A stretch of 64,000 nt of DNA, taken from positions 19,731,231 to 19,795,230 of the forward strand of contig OX031060.1 in the NCBI GenBank assembly GCA_943736015.1. Reading direction: 5' to 3'. Shown piece after piece: positions 56,501 to 64,000 of this stretch. Every line of letters begins with the position of its first letter. Positions within the stretch are counted from its first letter, which is position 1. Source of the DNA: Tridacna crocea. Lineage: Eukaryota; Mollusca; Bivalvia; Cardiida; Cardiidae. The notes beneath the pieces were generated by a model. The model was not told where the DNA came from. It was given only the letters and a program-made list of their open reading frames with translations, and searched no databases. The translations under genes and the position numbers were made by a program.

Positions 56501-59500
56501 ACATAAAAGGAAGTAACAAATGTTTTCCTTCATGTATTTTGCTAGTTTTACACTGAGACCAATGCACCAAAAACAATCCAGATGATTTTCAATATTCTAA
56601 ATGATGGAGACTCTGGGGAAACCAGGAGATATGCAGTGGACCTCTTCAAGGATATCCTCAAGGTAGACAGGTTGCAAACCTTGCTGGCAAAGTAAGAGAA
56701 ATTTCTTTTTTTAGTTAAAAAAAGGATTTGGAAAATTATTACTTTTAGGCAGCATTTTTCTTTTATTCTTGGTTTAAGTCTTTGCAGCCCGCCCGGATGG
56801 CTCAGTGATGAGTGTGTGGCACTCATGATCTGGTGGTTGTGAGTTCAATAGCCTGGTGAGGCGAACTTTCTTTCCAGTGTATTTTCACCTCTCACCTTTG
56901 CTGAAGCATGTGAGAAAAGTAGTCGGTGGCTTTGGAAAGAAAGTTGTGTTAGTACTGGTGTGGGAGCGCCAGGAAACACATGTGTGTTATCAGCCGCCAT
57001 GATATGACCTTAGCTGTTAAAGTCGCGTTAAACCCCAATACAACCAACAATTAACTCTTTACCAAACAACAAAATTTTAGACTTTTCCAAATTGAAAGCA
57101 TTTGCAGACGACAAAATAAGCTTGAGTTAAAATTTGAAACTTGGCTTTTTGAAGAGAAGAAAACATTGTGGGAAAAGGAGAAAATGCTATTTATCAGCAT
57201 TTTCTCCTTTTCCCACAATGTTTTCAGAAGGCTTCTTCCTCTGGGCTGTAAAATTTAGGGATTGTCTGGTAAAGGTTGATATCACTGTAGCTTTGTTAAC
57301 ATAGTACTCAGAGGCTTGAGAAAAAAAATTGTGTGCGGAATGTATGTGGAAGCACCAAGACCACATTTACCATTTATTCTTATGTCCAAGCGTAGCAATC
57401 TGATTGGCTGAAGCAATCTGATTGGCTGAAGCATTTTGTCTTAGCCAATCAGATGGCTAATTTTGGAATTTAAGACTTTTCTGAAGTTTTCAACAGCTAA
57501 AATTCATTTTTATTAGATGATGTATAAAAATTATTTTATGGTCAAGGGTTTTTACCTTTGCCTTGTAATTTACCCAAGGAAAAAAAAATGGTCATGCTCA
57601 AGATATATAGGATCTGACATGAGTTGGTTTTTGAGATAAAAATTTATTAAATAAGTCTACAAAAATGTTATTAAGTGAGCCTTTGGCAAGCTTAATAACA
57701 TTTTTTGTAGACGAGTTTAATACAATTTTACCTAAAAAACCAACAAGTGTCAGATTATTTTTATCACTTGACTGATTAACAAGAATTATAGTCCAAAATG
57801 TGTTAAACCAGAGGCATACATGTATCATGTGTAGTGAAATTTAAGTGAAGCCTGTGCACTTACTTTGACAGGTACATTACAAACGAAAATAGTTCCGAAG
57901 AAACTTGCATAATAATTGACTTTTGTTTGAGTCTAACAGTGATTAAACCAACAACTTTATCTTGACAAAAACTTTGACCGCTAATTTCCTTCAGAAACCT
58001 AGATCAACAGTGTTTTAGAAATGAAGCGTATAATTACAGTGTTGACCAAATACAGCACTACTTTCTTATCTCACACATTTGTGAGACAAGAAAATGTGTA
58101 ATGGCTGTATCACATTGAAAACAAGGAGAGTTATGTGGTAAACTGTTTTTATTTTGCAGTTATGAGTATCTTGGTGTATGCTTGGATCAGACATTAAATC
58201 TACTCACATCTAGCTCAGCTGAATCTATTGTTAAGGTATGAGTATTGACAACCAATTTGTGTTCTGTGAATTTATGTATTTTACAGATGATGATATTCCA
58301 GCTTTTGTGCAACAAAAATCAAAAGGTTATGTCGGAAACAGTTAAACATCTCTTTAATTATATTACTAAACTTTAGACTTGTGTTCAGGTTATAATCATT
58401 TGCATACTTACGACAATTTAGATATGTCTCAAATTATGGAATTTATCTTTAACCCATTACCACACAATCCCTACTTTGACGACCCTGAGAAAGAAGCCTT
58501 TAGAAAATATTGTTGGAAAAGGAAAAAATGCTGGTAACCAGCACATTGTGGGAAAAGGAGAAAATGCTGGTAACCAGCATTTTCTCCTTTTCCAACGATG
58601 TTTTCTACTCTTCACAGAACATGTTTAAAATTTTCAGTCACTTTTATTTTGTTGTCTGCAAATGCTTTCGATTTGGACAAACCTAAAAAATTGTTGTTTG
58701 TTAATGGGTTAAAGATGCAAAAACACGTTAAGGAAAGAAGAAGAAAGTTTTGCCTCTTGGATAAAGTTTTGAAACAAAGAGGCCTCATTTTAATCTACTT
58801 TCAGAAACCAATCTGTATTACAGTAAAACCTTGTTATTTCGAGTCTCGGACATTCGAGAACCCGGCATAATTCGAGGAATTCCGAGAGTCCCGGCAAAAA
58901 CTCTACTTTATTGAACCAAAAGTAGCTCGGTAATTTCGAGTCTCGATAAGTCGATAATTCGAACGTGGATGCTGGTCCCTGTAATTATTTTCCTTCTTTA
59001 AATTGATTGTTTATTCGAATACAATATTTTCACACCTCTCCAATGATTGTTTTCACACCTTTCCAAGCAAAGGATTTCATCTCGCCAGCCTATCTAAGGT
59101 GTGGTGCAAGTTTTACAAACTGACAGTTACTACGGGGTATTCATACCACAATATGATTTGAAAAGGTGTTGACGTTAATTAATGATGAGCGGGTACTTGT
59201 GACAACAGCCCTTTAAATTCATTGTTGATCCTGAAAAGTCAGTCTAGTAACAGCATTTGTGATCAGACGACGCCATGTTTTTATCAGTTTTCGTGTCAAA
59301 TCTATTTTAATCATCAGGTTTTTTTCCCAGTCGCATCGGCACAGATTAGACCCGTTTGATCACACAAATTGTATCTGTTTTGTTACGCTGACGTCGTACT
59401 TCGGGTTTGTATGAGTATCAGAATCAGAATTCTGATTCGATGTGACTATCTCTGGCACCTTTTAATGTCGTAGAAATTTACCTCCGACACTGGTAAATGT

Positions 59501-62500
59501 GATTTTCACGGGTTGTGTAGATATTCTGATCTGTTTTCGTGTCGAAGACATTGGTAATGAGAAAAGTCGAAATTCTCTGTTTTTATCTCTCATTAGCTCA
59601 GCACTATAACTTTAGTAATTTACACAAAATTTCTATGACCATTTCAACAGTGCCGAAATAAAACGGTACCGTTTGTGATTTAAAATTTTGACGTCTTTCT
59701 CGACATTTAAAAGGGCAGATTTTACGATTTTGTTAAAATTACAGAACATGACTTTTCCAAAAACTATCGAAAGAAAGGCCAGATTATTTAGAATATTTAA
59801 TAAAAAATCCATACTCATATGAGCAAAACAGGAAAATTCACAGAAAATAACCCTTTTGATACTACAGTATATTGTTCAAATACGGTAAATGAATTATGCA
59901 AATAGGGACAGATACAAAGTTATACTGCTCGAGAAGAAGACTTTGATCGTCGATCTCGAACGCACTTGCATTTTTTTCCAAGGACACTTTGGATGATTCG
60001 AGCACCGCGAAAACTCGAGCATTTTGCTCGTCCCCTTGGGACCTCGAATCATCGAGGTTTTACTGTAGTTTTACTTTAAAAAAATAAATAACCCTAATTC
60101 GATACTAAAACTGATTTAGTGCATTCTCATTAAAATTGTGATGATTAGACAATAGGAATAAAAACGTCCAACATTTGTTAATATGTAGAATTAACATTTT
60201 TAGGGTTGATTACACCAAGTGACTTCAACCTTCGTTTGCATGTTTGCTTGCAATGATATTTTCATACTTTTTTGAATTTCAGATTTTTGAATTTTTAGTC
60301 ACACTGTGTCGTGTAAAAGACGCTCGAAGAGTTGTGTGTAAAAGCCTGTTTGCTACTTTTCCAATTCAAGATATGTCACAGTTTTCAAACTTGGTACAGA
60401 CTCCTCTCAGTCGTATAGCTGACCCTTTACTGGCCACCATACATTGGGCAGGTCAGTCACCAGACACCCATGGACTTGCCCCACTAGGGGCCTATAATTT
60501 ATTGACAGAAATTTATGAGGAGCTGGTTTTCTCACATGACAAAATTCACCATGAAAAGCATGCAGCCGCTGTTTTGCCAGCCACTCTGTTAACATTGAAG
60601 ATGCAATTAGAGGGAGATAACTGCACAATTTACAGAAAATGCCAGACAATGGTTCAGGCTCTGAAGCTGCTCAATAGTATCCTTTGTTTAAGAATAAATC
60701 TTCTCTCTATCGTGGTATATCGTTCAATAAACCACAGTTGTGAGTTATGCGGCGCAATAAACAATCCACGAAGGCGATAGCCCAAGTGGGTTATTCATTG
60801 CCCCTCATAACTCACAACGTGGTTTATTGAACGATATACCACGATAGAAAGAAGATTATTTAGATTCTAACATGGCCAAATCTCAGTGAAAGGAAAGCAA
60901 GTTCAAACTTAGAGTAAAAATGCGGATGAAGATTATGTTCTATTGAATAACTTGCTCTTTGAATGACGTCACTCGATATAGGATGACGAAACTCTACATG
61001 GATTGTTGCAGATTTTACCATGTTTTCCTTGCACTGTGTTTATAGAGCCAAAGTCGCGTTTCATGTTAGAATGATTTATATATCAGTGGAGCGCTGACTA
61101 AAGGGGATGTCACCCTTTACCACACAACACCAACTTCGAATGACCCTGAGAAAGAAGCCTTTTTAACCTTTTACCCGCCATAAGGTATTTTTATGGTATC
61201 TCTTATTGACCCTAAATAACAGAAAGGATGAACCTGTTTCTTATGTGTATATGACACCTTTCGATAGCATAGAAAACATTGTGACAAAAGGTGAAATTGC
61301 TCGTCACGAGCAATTTCACCTTTTGCCATAATGTTTTCCAAAGGATCCTACAAGCAATGCGTAGAAATGAGTATCTATGGAGTAAAGGGTTAAAAACATT
61401 GTCGGGGAAAAAAGAAAATGCTGGTTACCAGCATTTTCTCCTTTTTCAACAAAGTTTTGTACCCCATCAATGAAAAATTACACCATTTGAGCCACTTAGA
61501 AATTGTTGTCTGCAAATGCTTCCAGTTTGGATAATTCTAAAACTTTGTCGTGTGGTTAAGTGTTAATGCATGTAAATAATGCTTTATACACAATCCAAGC
61601 ATGTCATCACACAAATGTGGATCCATAGAATGCATTGTATCTAAAGGACTGAACCATGATGTAGAATGATCCTTGGACATGCAAAAAATTTAAAAAGGTT
61701 TCAGCTAGGGTCAGCCTGGGTTAACTTTCCAGGCTGACCTAGGTTGGTACTTCTTGCAGATTCGTTACACCGTCTTTTTGTGGGGTATTACTCAAATGTG
61801 AATTTATCCTCCAGAATGACTCTTTAGACTTTCCAAGAAATACTATGATTTCGTTCTTGCCTGTCCATCCTGCCAAGATTGCTTTGATCCAACTCTTTTT
61901 AGCTGCTTCAGATCTTTTTTTCTCCCATTGGAAATTTACTTATCAAGATCTTTAATTCCAATAGGTTTATTGAATTTATGAAGAGAAGAAAAATAACCAG
62001 GCACATGCTACAAATCAAACACCTAAGTACTAGTCCTCTTTTTTCCAGATTTGATTTGCTAACTTGGCATTTGACAACCATCTTATTTAAATTTGCAGGT
62101 CATGCCAATACCAGAGAACATAATTATAGAGTTTTTATACCTCCGCAAAACGAATGTTTTCACAGGTATACTGGAATCAGCCTGTCTGTCCGTGTGTCGG
62201 TCCGTCTGTGTGTCCATCTATCTGTCTGTGTGTCTGTCTGTGTACAAAACACTAGTAATTGCCTGTTTCTGGCAAAGCGCTGGTGGGGGTATTAGTCGCA
62301 TTCAATGACAGCTCTAGTTAGTTCTGACTTGATGCTCTCATTCATACAAATACTACACCTTGTACAATGTCAGTTGATAAAGTCAATTATTTTTTTTGGT
62401 ATTAACAAGCTTGTAAAACACAAAAGATACGGTAAAAACTGTGCTTGACATTGCTTTATTCAGTGTTTTTGTACCTTAACTTTTACTTTAAAAGAAATTT

Positions 62501-63446
62501 GTACAATTTTCAAAGTTTTAACTCTTTACCACACGAGAAAATTTTAGACTGGTCCAAATTGAAAGCATTTGCAGACGACAAAATAAAGATGACTGAAAAA
62601 TTGAAATTTGTTCTGGGAAGGGTAGAAAACACTGTGGGAAATGGAGAAAATGCTGGTCACCAGCATTTTCTCCTTTTCCCACAGAGTTTTCAAAAGGCTT
62701 CTTTCTCAGGGGCGTCAAAAGTAGGGATTGTGTGGTAATGGGTTAAACTAAATGTCTTAAAAACGACTATGGTCACATGTCAAGTACAATGCACAGACTG
62801 AAGAAATAATGAGATAAATACTTTATTGCCAGTTTCACAATATCCTGCAGGGTTTTCAACTTCCTTTATCTCTCTCAGTTATAAAAAAGATTGTTTAGTA
62901 ATGGACTAAATGAATTTTTCAAGAATTCTCTTTGATTACTGTACAAATAGGTGGACTCAGACATTAAAGGTTGCAGAAGTCTTAGTCCTCTTACACACTG
63001 TCCTGAGTGTTTACTTAAAAAATGCTTTGAAAGCATTGTAGTAAGAGCGGGAGAAAGTGATGGTAACCAGCATTTTCTCTCTTTCCTACAATTTTTTTGT
63101 TTTCAATATTAATTTCAACTTACATCTACAATTCCTTTCAATTCGTATGTCCTAAATTTTGTTGGGTGGTTACATTGTCAGAATGTGACCTGTTGTGTTA
63201 TTGATAAAATAGTAAAGTTACATAAAAGCTAAGTAAATGCTTTTTGTTAGACTGTAGTACATTTATTTTTCTGAAGATCATTCTGCCTTAATTTATAATC
63301 CCAGCATTGTGTGAAGATGACACTTTCAGGTCCATTATATCAATGGAGCTAGACCACAGGTTGATGGCGCACATTCTTCAGTTTCAGTTTGATAACAACA
63401 TAATTACCATGAAAACAAAAGTCAGTCCACCCACAGATGACTGGAG
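47399..63446 (+). CDS. CIP2A: CIP2A orthologue, N-terminal half (continues past window)
   Basis: Ten coding exons join without a phase error: 47399-47503, 48435-48594, 50094-50206, 51880-51974, 53387-53483, 54982-55104, 56546-56691, 58160-58235, 60283-60676, 63305-63446. Together they give about 484 residues. They align end to end with the N-terminal armadillo-like region of human CIP2A, about 905 residues in full. Matching landmarks are ECLSSLVSL, LLQKVTYG, LVNLSRDNFSVQ, SLLANLCLNE, IFNILNDGD, RYAVDLFKDIL, NYEYLGVCLDQ and LCEDDTF. Known: CIP2A is a cytoplasmic inhibitor of protein phosphatase 2A that stabilises MYC in mammals and has a mitotic DNA-damage role. The coiled-coil C-terminal half lies beyond the window. 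Introns hold many TTAA MITEs, a SINE and a pogo-like element. Confidence 0.95.
47642..47870 (+). mobile_element. TTAA palindromic MITE, type A
   Basis: Complete, in the first CIP2A coding intron. TTAA at both ends. Confidence 0.87.
48145..48372 (+). mobile_element. TTAA palindromic MITE, type A
   Basis: Complete, 62 bases before CIP2A exon 2. Confidence 0.86.
48435..48594 (+). CDS. CIP2A: CIP2A exon 2
   Basis: Acceptor tttttttgtag, donor GTAAGC. Contains FFNPGDVLPAECLSSLVSLV, matching the human segment before the first helical repeats. Confidence 0.93.
48707..48929 (-). mobile_element. TTAA palindromic MITE, type A
   Basis: Complete with small deletions in the stem. Confidence 0.84.
49068..49268 (-). 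mobile_element. TTAA MITE, type A, core deletion
   Basis: Both TTAA ends are present, but the hairpin is shortened to GGAAAAGGATGCTGGTATCC. The loss is symmetric enough to keep a hairpin. Confidence 0.82.
49292..49524 (+). mobile_element. TTAA palindromic MITE, type A, chained
   Basis: Complete. Its right TTAA 49521-49524 is the left TTAA of the next copy. Confidence 0.86.
49521..49748 (-). mobile_element. TTAA palindromic MITE, type A, chained
   Basis: Complete and opposite in orientation to its neighbour, with which it shares one TTAA. Confidence 0.86.
49805..50041 (-). mobile_element. TTAA MITE, degenerate
   Basis: Arms are readable and the hairpin is rearranged. It ends 52 bases before CIP2A exon 3. 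Confidence 0.65.
50094..50206 (+). CDS. CIP2A: CIP2A exon 3
   Basis: Acceptor tacatttcag, donor GTTTGT. It encodes VSDTVIRESLHEKFQLTPAL and on to DTLTSE. Confidence 0.9.
50233..50463 (-). mobile_element. TTAA palindromic MITE, type A
   Basis: Complete, starting 26 bases after the CIP2A exon 3 donor. Confidence 0.87.
50470..50830 (+). repeat. TCTG-rich dispersed repeat, copy 1
   Basis: AAATGTTTTTTGGGGTATACTGGAAT then TCTGTGTCC-rich sequence, ending GGGTATTAAGTCACGTTCAGTGACGCTCTAG in pieces. A widespread bivalve-type non-coding repeat, by recall. Confidence 0.55.
51209..51293 (-). mobile_element. TTAA MITE, right half
   Basis: Second hairpin arm and short arm only. Confidence 0.55.
51375..51648. 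mobile_element. Foldback repeat, GTATACAGGTTGTGA arms
   Basis: Outer arms at 51375-51420 and 51605-51645. A strong inner arm around CCGCGACCAATACAGAAATC (about 51438 and 51530). Confidence 0.65.
51690..51858. mobile_element. Foldback repeat, CAAGTGATTTCGTATTGGCC arms
   Basis: About 75-bp arms, nearly identical, around CTTCAGCTTTTGG. Ends 22 bases before CIP2A exon 4. Confidence 0.7.
51880..51974 (+). CDS. CIP2A: CIP2A exon 4
   Basis: Acceptor tttgatgtcag, donor GTAAGT. It encodes ALSLLQKVTYGRRISFQEPY and on to LLSQ. Confidence 0.92.
52129..52358 (+). mobile_element. TTAA palindromic MITE, type A
   Basis: Complete, in CIP2A intron 4. Confidence 0.86.
52820..52966 (-). mobile_element. TTAA MITE, truncated, chained
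   Basis: Part of the left arm, a damaged hairpin and the right arm. Shares TTAA 52963-52966 with the next copy. Confidence 0.7.
52963..53187 (+). mobile_element. TTAA palindromic MITE, type A, chained
   Basis: Complete, with the centre reduced to GAAAATGTTACGAGCATTTT. A third partial copy continues from its right TTAA to about 53240. Confidence 0.83.
53387..53483 (+). CDS. CIP2A: CIP2A exon 5
   Basis: Acceptor ttttttcacag, donor GTAGGT. It encodes RSPATGLTRAAMGTLVNLSR and on to SYIRNN. Confidence 0.92.
53530..53922 (-). mobile_element. Composite repeat body, copy 3
   Basis: Reverse copy of the body, with most of the palindrome missing. Lies just after the CIP2A exon 5 donor. Confidence 0.68.
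54171..54398 (-). mobile_element. TTAA palindromic MITE, type A
   Basis: Complete, in CIP2A intron 5. A decayed relative lies at 54430-54540. Confidence 0.87.
54982..55104 (+). CDS. CIP2A: CIP2A exon 6
   Basis: Acceptor atctgttgaag, donor GTAATT. 41 whole codons, including FSLSLLANLCLNERTGGK. Confidence 0.93.
55255..55560 (+). mobile_element. Palindromic repeat (TTATTTCATCAGCTTGTGGT)
   Basis: Arms at 55260-55340 and 55355-55432 pair across a short GTAGGGCAC loop. A single-arm reverse copy lies at 34850-35055. Confidence 0.65.
56119..56347 (-). mobile_element. TTAA palindromic MITE, type A
   Basis: Complete, with ends decayed to TTGA and CTAA. Confidence 0.85.
56546..56691 (+). CDS. CIP2A: CIP2A exon 7
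   Basis: Acceptor gtattttgctag, donor GTAAGA. Contains IQMIFNILNDGDSGETRRYA, one of the best-conserved stretches. Confidence 0.94.
56791..57050 (+). mobile_element. tRNA-derived SINE
   Basis: The head has a box A-like TGGCTCAGTGATG and box B-like GTGAGTTCAATAG. The body follows, and the tail GCGTTAAACCCCAATACAAC is typical of molluscan SINEs as I recall them. Inserted in CIP2A intron 7. Confidence 0.72.
57051..57279 (-). mobile_element. TTAA palindromic MITE, type A
   Basis: Complete, inserted directly at the 3' tail of the SINE 56791-57050. Confidence 0.86.
57620..58095 (-). mobile_element. Dispersed repeat with hairpin, copy 2
   Basis: Inverse of 8880-9335, in CIP2A intron 7, ending 65 bases before exon 8. 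Confidence 0.65.
58160..58235 (+). CDS. CIP2A: CIP2A exon 8
   Basis: Acceptor tattttgcag, donor GTATGA. Encodes YEYLGVCLDQTLNLLTSSSA and on to SIVK. Confidence 0.92.
58449..58712 (+). mobile_element. TTAA MITE, type A, internal hairpin duplication
   Basis: 264 bp. About 36 extra bases duplicate the first hairpin arm with its centre (two GCTGGTAACCAGCA motifs in tandem). Confidence 0.84.
58821..60065. mobile_element. pogo/Tigger-like non-autonomous DNA transposon
   Basis: Starts CAGTAAAACCTTG and ends with the inverse GAGGTTTTACTG, flanked by TA on both sides. Subterminal TCGAG/TTCGAG motifs recur. 1,245 bp with no transposase frame. Lies in CIP2A intron 8. Confidence 0.72.
60283..60676 (+). 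CDS. CIP2A: CIP2A exon 9 (largest)
   Basis: Acceptor ttgaatttcag. 131 codons from IFEFLVTLCRVKDARR to ALKLLN. The donor GTATCC at 60677 is set by phase and by continuity of the human alignment into TLCEDDTF. The open frame runs on into a palindromic repeat, which is not coding. Confidence 0.93.
60690..60862. mobile_element. Foldback repeat following CIP2A exon 9
   Basis: Arms CTATCGTGGTATATCGTTCA... pair across about 60 bases. Starts 14 bases after the exon 9 donor and extends its open frame. Confidence 0.7.
61110..61566 (+). mobile_element. TTAA MITE, type A, interrupted by a type B copy
   Basis: The left part (to GAAGCCTTT) and right part (from AAACATTGTC) flank a complete type B element. 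Removing 61163-61393 restores normal spacing. Confidence 0.85.
61163..61393 (+). mobile_element. TTAA palindromic MITE, type B, nested
   Basis: Complete type B copy with TTAA at both ends and centre TTGCTCGTCACGAGCAA, inserted in a type A copy. Confidence 0.87.
62136..62320 (+). repeat. TCTG-rich dispersed repeat, copy 2
   Basis: Same order: GCAAAACGAATGTTTTCACA, GTATACTGGAATCAGCC, a TCTG tract, GGGGGTATTAGTCGCATTCA. Confidence 0.55.
62518..62746 (-). mobile_element. TTAA palindromic MITE, type A
   Basis: Complete, in the last visible CIP2A intron. A decayed relative lies at 62980-63175. Confidence 0.87.
63305..63446 (+). CDS. CIP2A: CIP2A exon 10
   Basis: Acceptor ataatcccag, donor GTTAGT. 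It encodes LCEDDTFRSIISMELDHRLM and on to SPPTDDW. A MITE begins six bases into the following intron. No later exon was recognised before the window ends. Confidence 0.92.
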
Positions 63447-63452
63447 GTTAGT

Positions 63453-63680
63453 TTAACCCATTACCACACAATCCCTACTTTTGACGCCCCTGAGAAAGAA
63501 GCCTTTCGAAAACACTGTGGGAAAAGGAGAAAATGGTGGTAACCAGCATTTTCTCCTTTTCCCACAGGGTTTTCTTCCCTTACCAGAACAAATTCTATTT
63601 TTGATTCACCTGTATTTTGTCGTCTGCAAATGCTTTAAATTTGGACCAGTCTAAAATTTTCTCGTGTGGTAATGAGTTAA
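63453..63680 (+). mobile_element. CIP2A: TTAA palindromic MITE, type A, at splice donor
   Basis: Complete. Its TTAA begins at intron position +7 after CIP2A exon 10. Confidence 0.87.
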
Positions 63681-64000
63681 ATCCATTTATTCATAAAGAT
63701 TGCTGAACTATGTTTTACAGCTTATATTGTTAATTATGGATGATTTGCTTTCCAGAAACCTTCACAACTACTTGCACTTTGATATGGGTGTTTCCAAAAA
63801 AGTTAATCTAACTCACAAAATTTAATGGAGTCCAACTTGGAACTTCTGATATTAGAAATCATTGCTGTAATCCTACATTATTCTATCCCACCAAAAAAGT
63901 TGATTTAGTTTGAGTTTTTTTTTTTCCATTTTGAGTATTCTGTTGTATCTTTTCAATTTTTTTCTAAATTCACAATTACCAGATAACAAAATTTTTAAAC

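Noticed and set aside
449-63600. Many short frames encoding a recurring peptide like GKGENAGYQHFLLFPQCF
   Set aside because: They are all translations of the MITE central palindrome in either orientation and appear wherever a MITE lies. This is not a protein family.
63750-63830. Possible CIP2A exon after tttccag at 63757
   Set aside because: The frame is in phase but does not match CIP2A and meets a stop without a clear donor.

Overview
The window is AT-rich nuclear DNA from an animal, with split genes, GT-AG introns and very dense mobile DNA. Several dispersed repeats (the 'cgcacaggctaat' type, the 'cagactgcac' palindromes, the TCTG-rich type and the 'gtcatttttgacccc' type) are ones I associate with bivalve molluscs, probably heterodont bivalves. 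That placement rests on memory and was not searched. No bacterial genes, rRNA, CRISPR arrays or intact viral genes were seen.

Four genes can be built exon by exon, because splice sites, reading phase and domain content agree. (1) 9744-18551, + strand: the 3' part of a single-pass membrane protein with a Sushi/CCP domain, a transmembrane helix and a long tyrosine-rich cytoplasmic tail. One intron is predicted to start with GC, and two C-termini are possible. (2) and (3) 24935-28793 and 31687-34286, - strand: a tandem pair of two-exon genes, each encoding a signal peptide, a PAN/apple-like domain and a Link-like domain. Both are intact and about 199 residues long. (4) 47399-63446, + strand, running off the right edge: ten coding exons for about the first 484 residues of a CIP2A (KIAA1524) orthologue, the PP2A-inhibitory armadillo-like protein. 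Two more weak exon candidates lie on the - strand, one cysteine-rich near 8.4 kb and one laminin-IV-like near 20.9 kb.

The rest is mostly repeats. The dominant one is a roughly 228-bp palindromic MITE bounded by TTAA. About 45 full or near-full copies and a dozen fragments occur, in both orientations, in intergenic DNA and in introns of all four genes. Its centre is a near-perfect 60-70 bp palindrome that comes in three sequence types. Copies are chained through shared TTAA sites, one is nested inside another, and two abut splice sites. Other elements with readable ends include a 451-bp foldback with CAC...GTG ends and a 5-bp duplication (Transib/RAG-like), a 788-bp foldback with a 9-bp duplication (Mutator-like), a 1.25-kb pogo-like element, a roughly 760-bp inverted-repeat element carrying a 309-bp insert with a 9-bp duplication, a dead CR1/Jockey-type LINE, a tRNA-derived SINE, inverted minisatellite arrays and a palindromic satellite block.

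The genes do not form an operon or an obvious pathway. Three of the four encode secreted or surface proteins built from extracellular modules joined at phase-1 introns, while CIP2A is an intracellular regulator. Shared patterns are module shuffling, local duplication and heavy MITE loading of introns.
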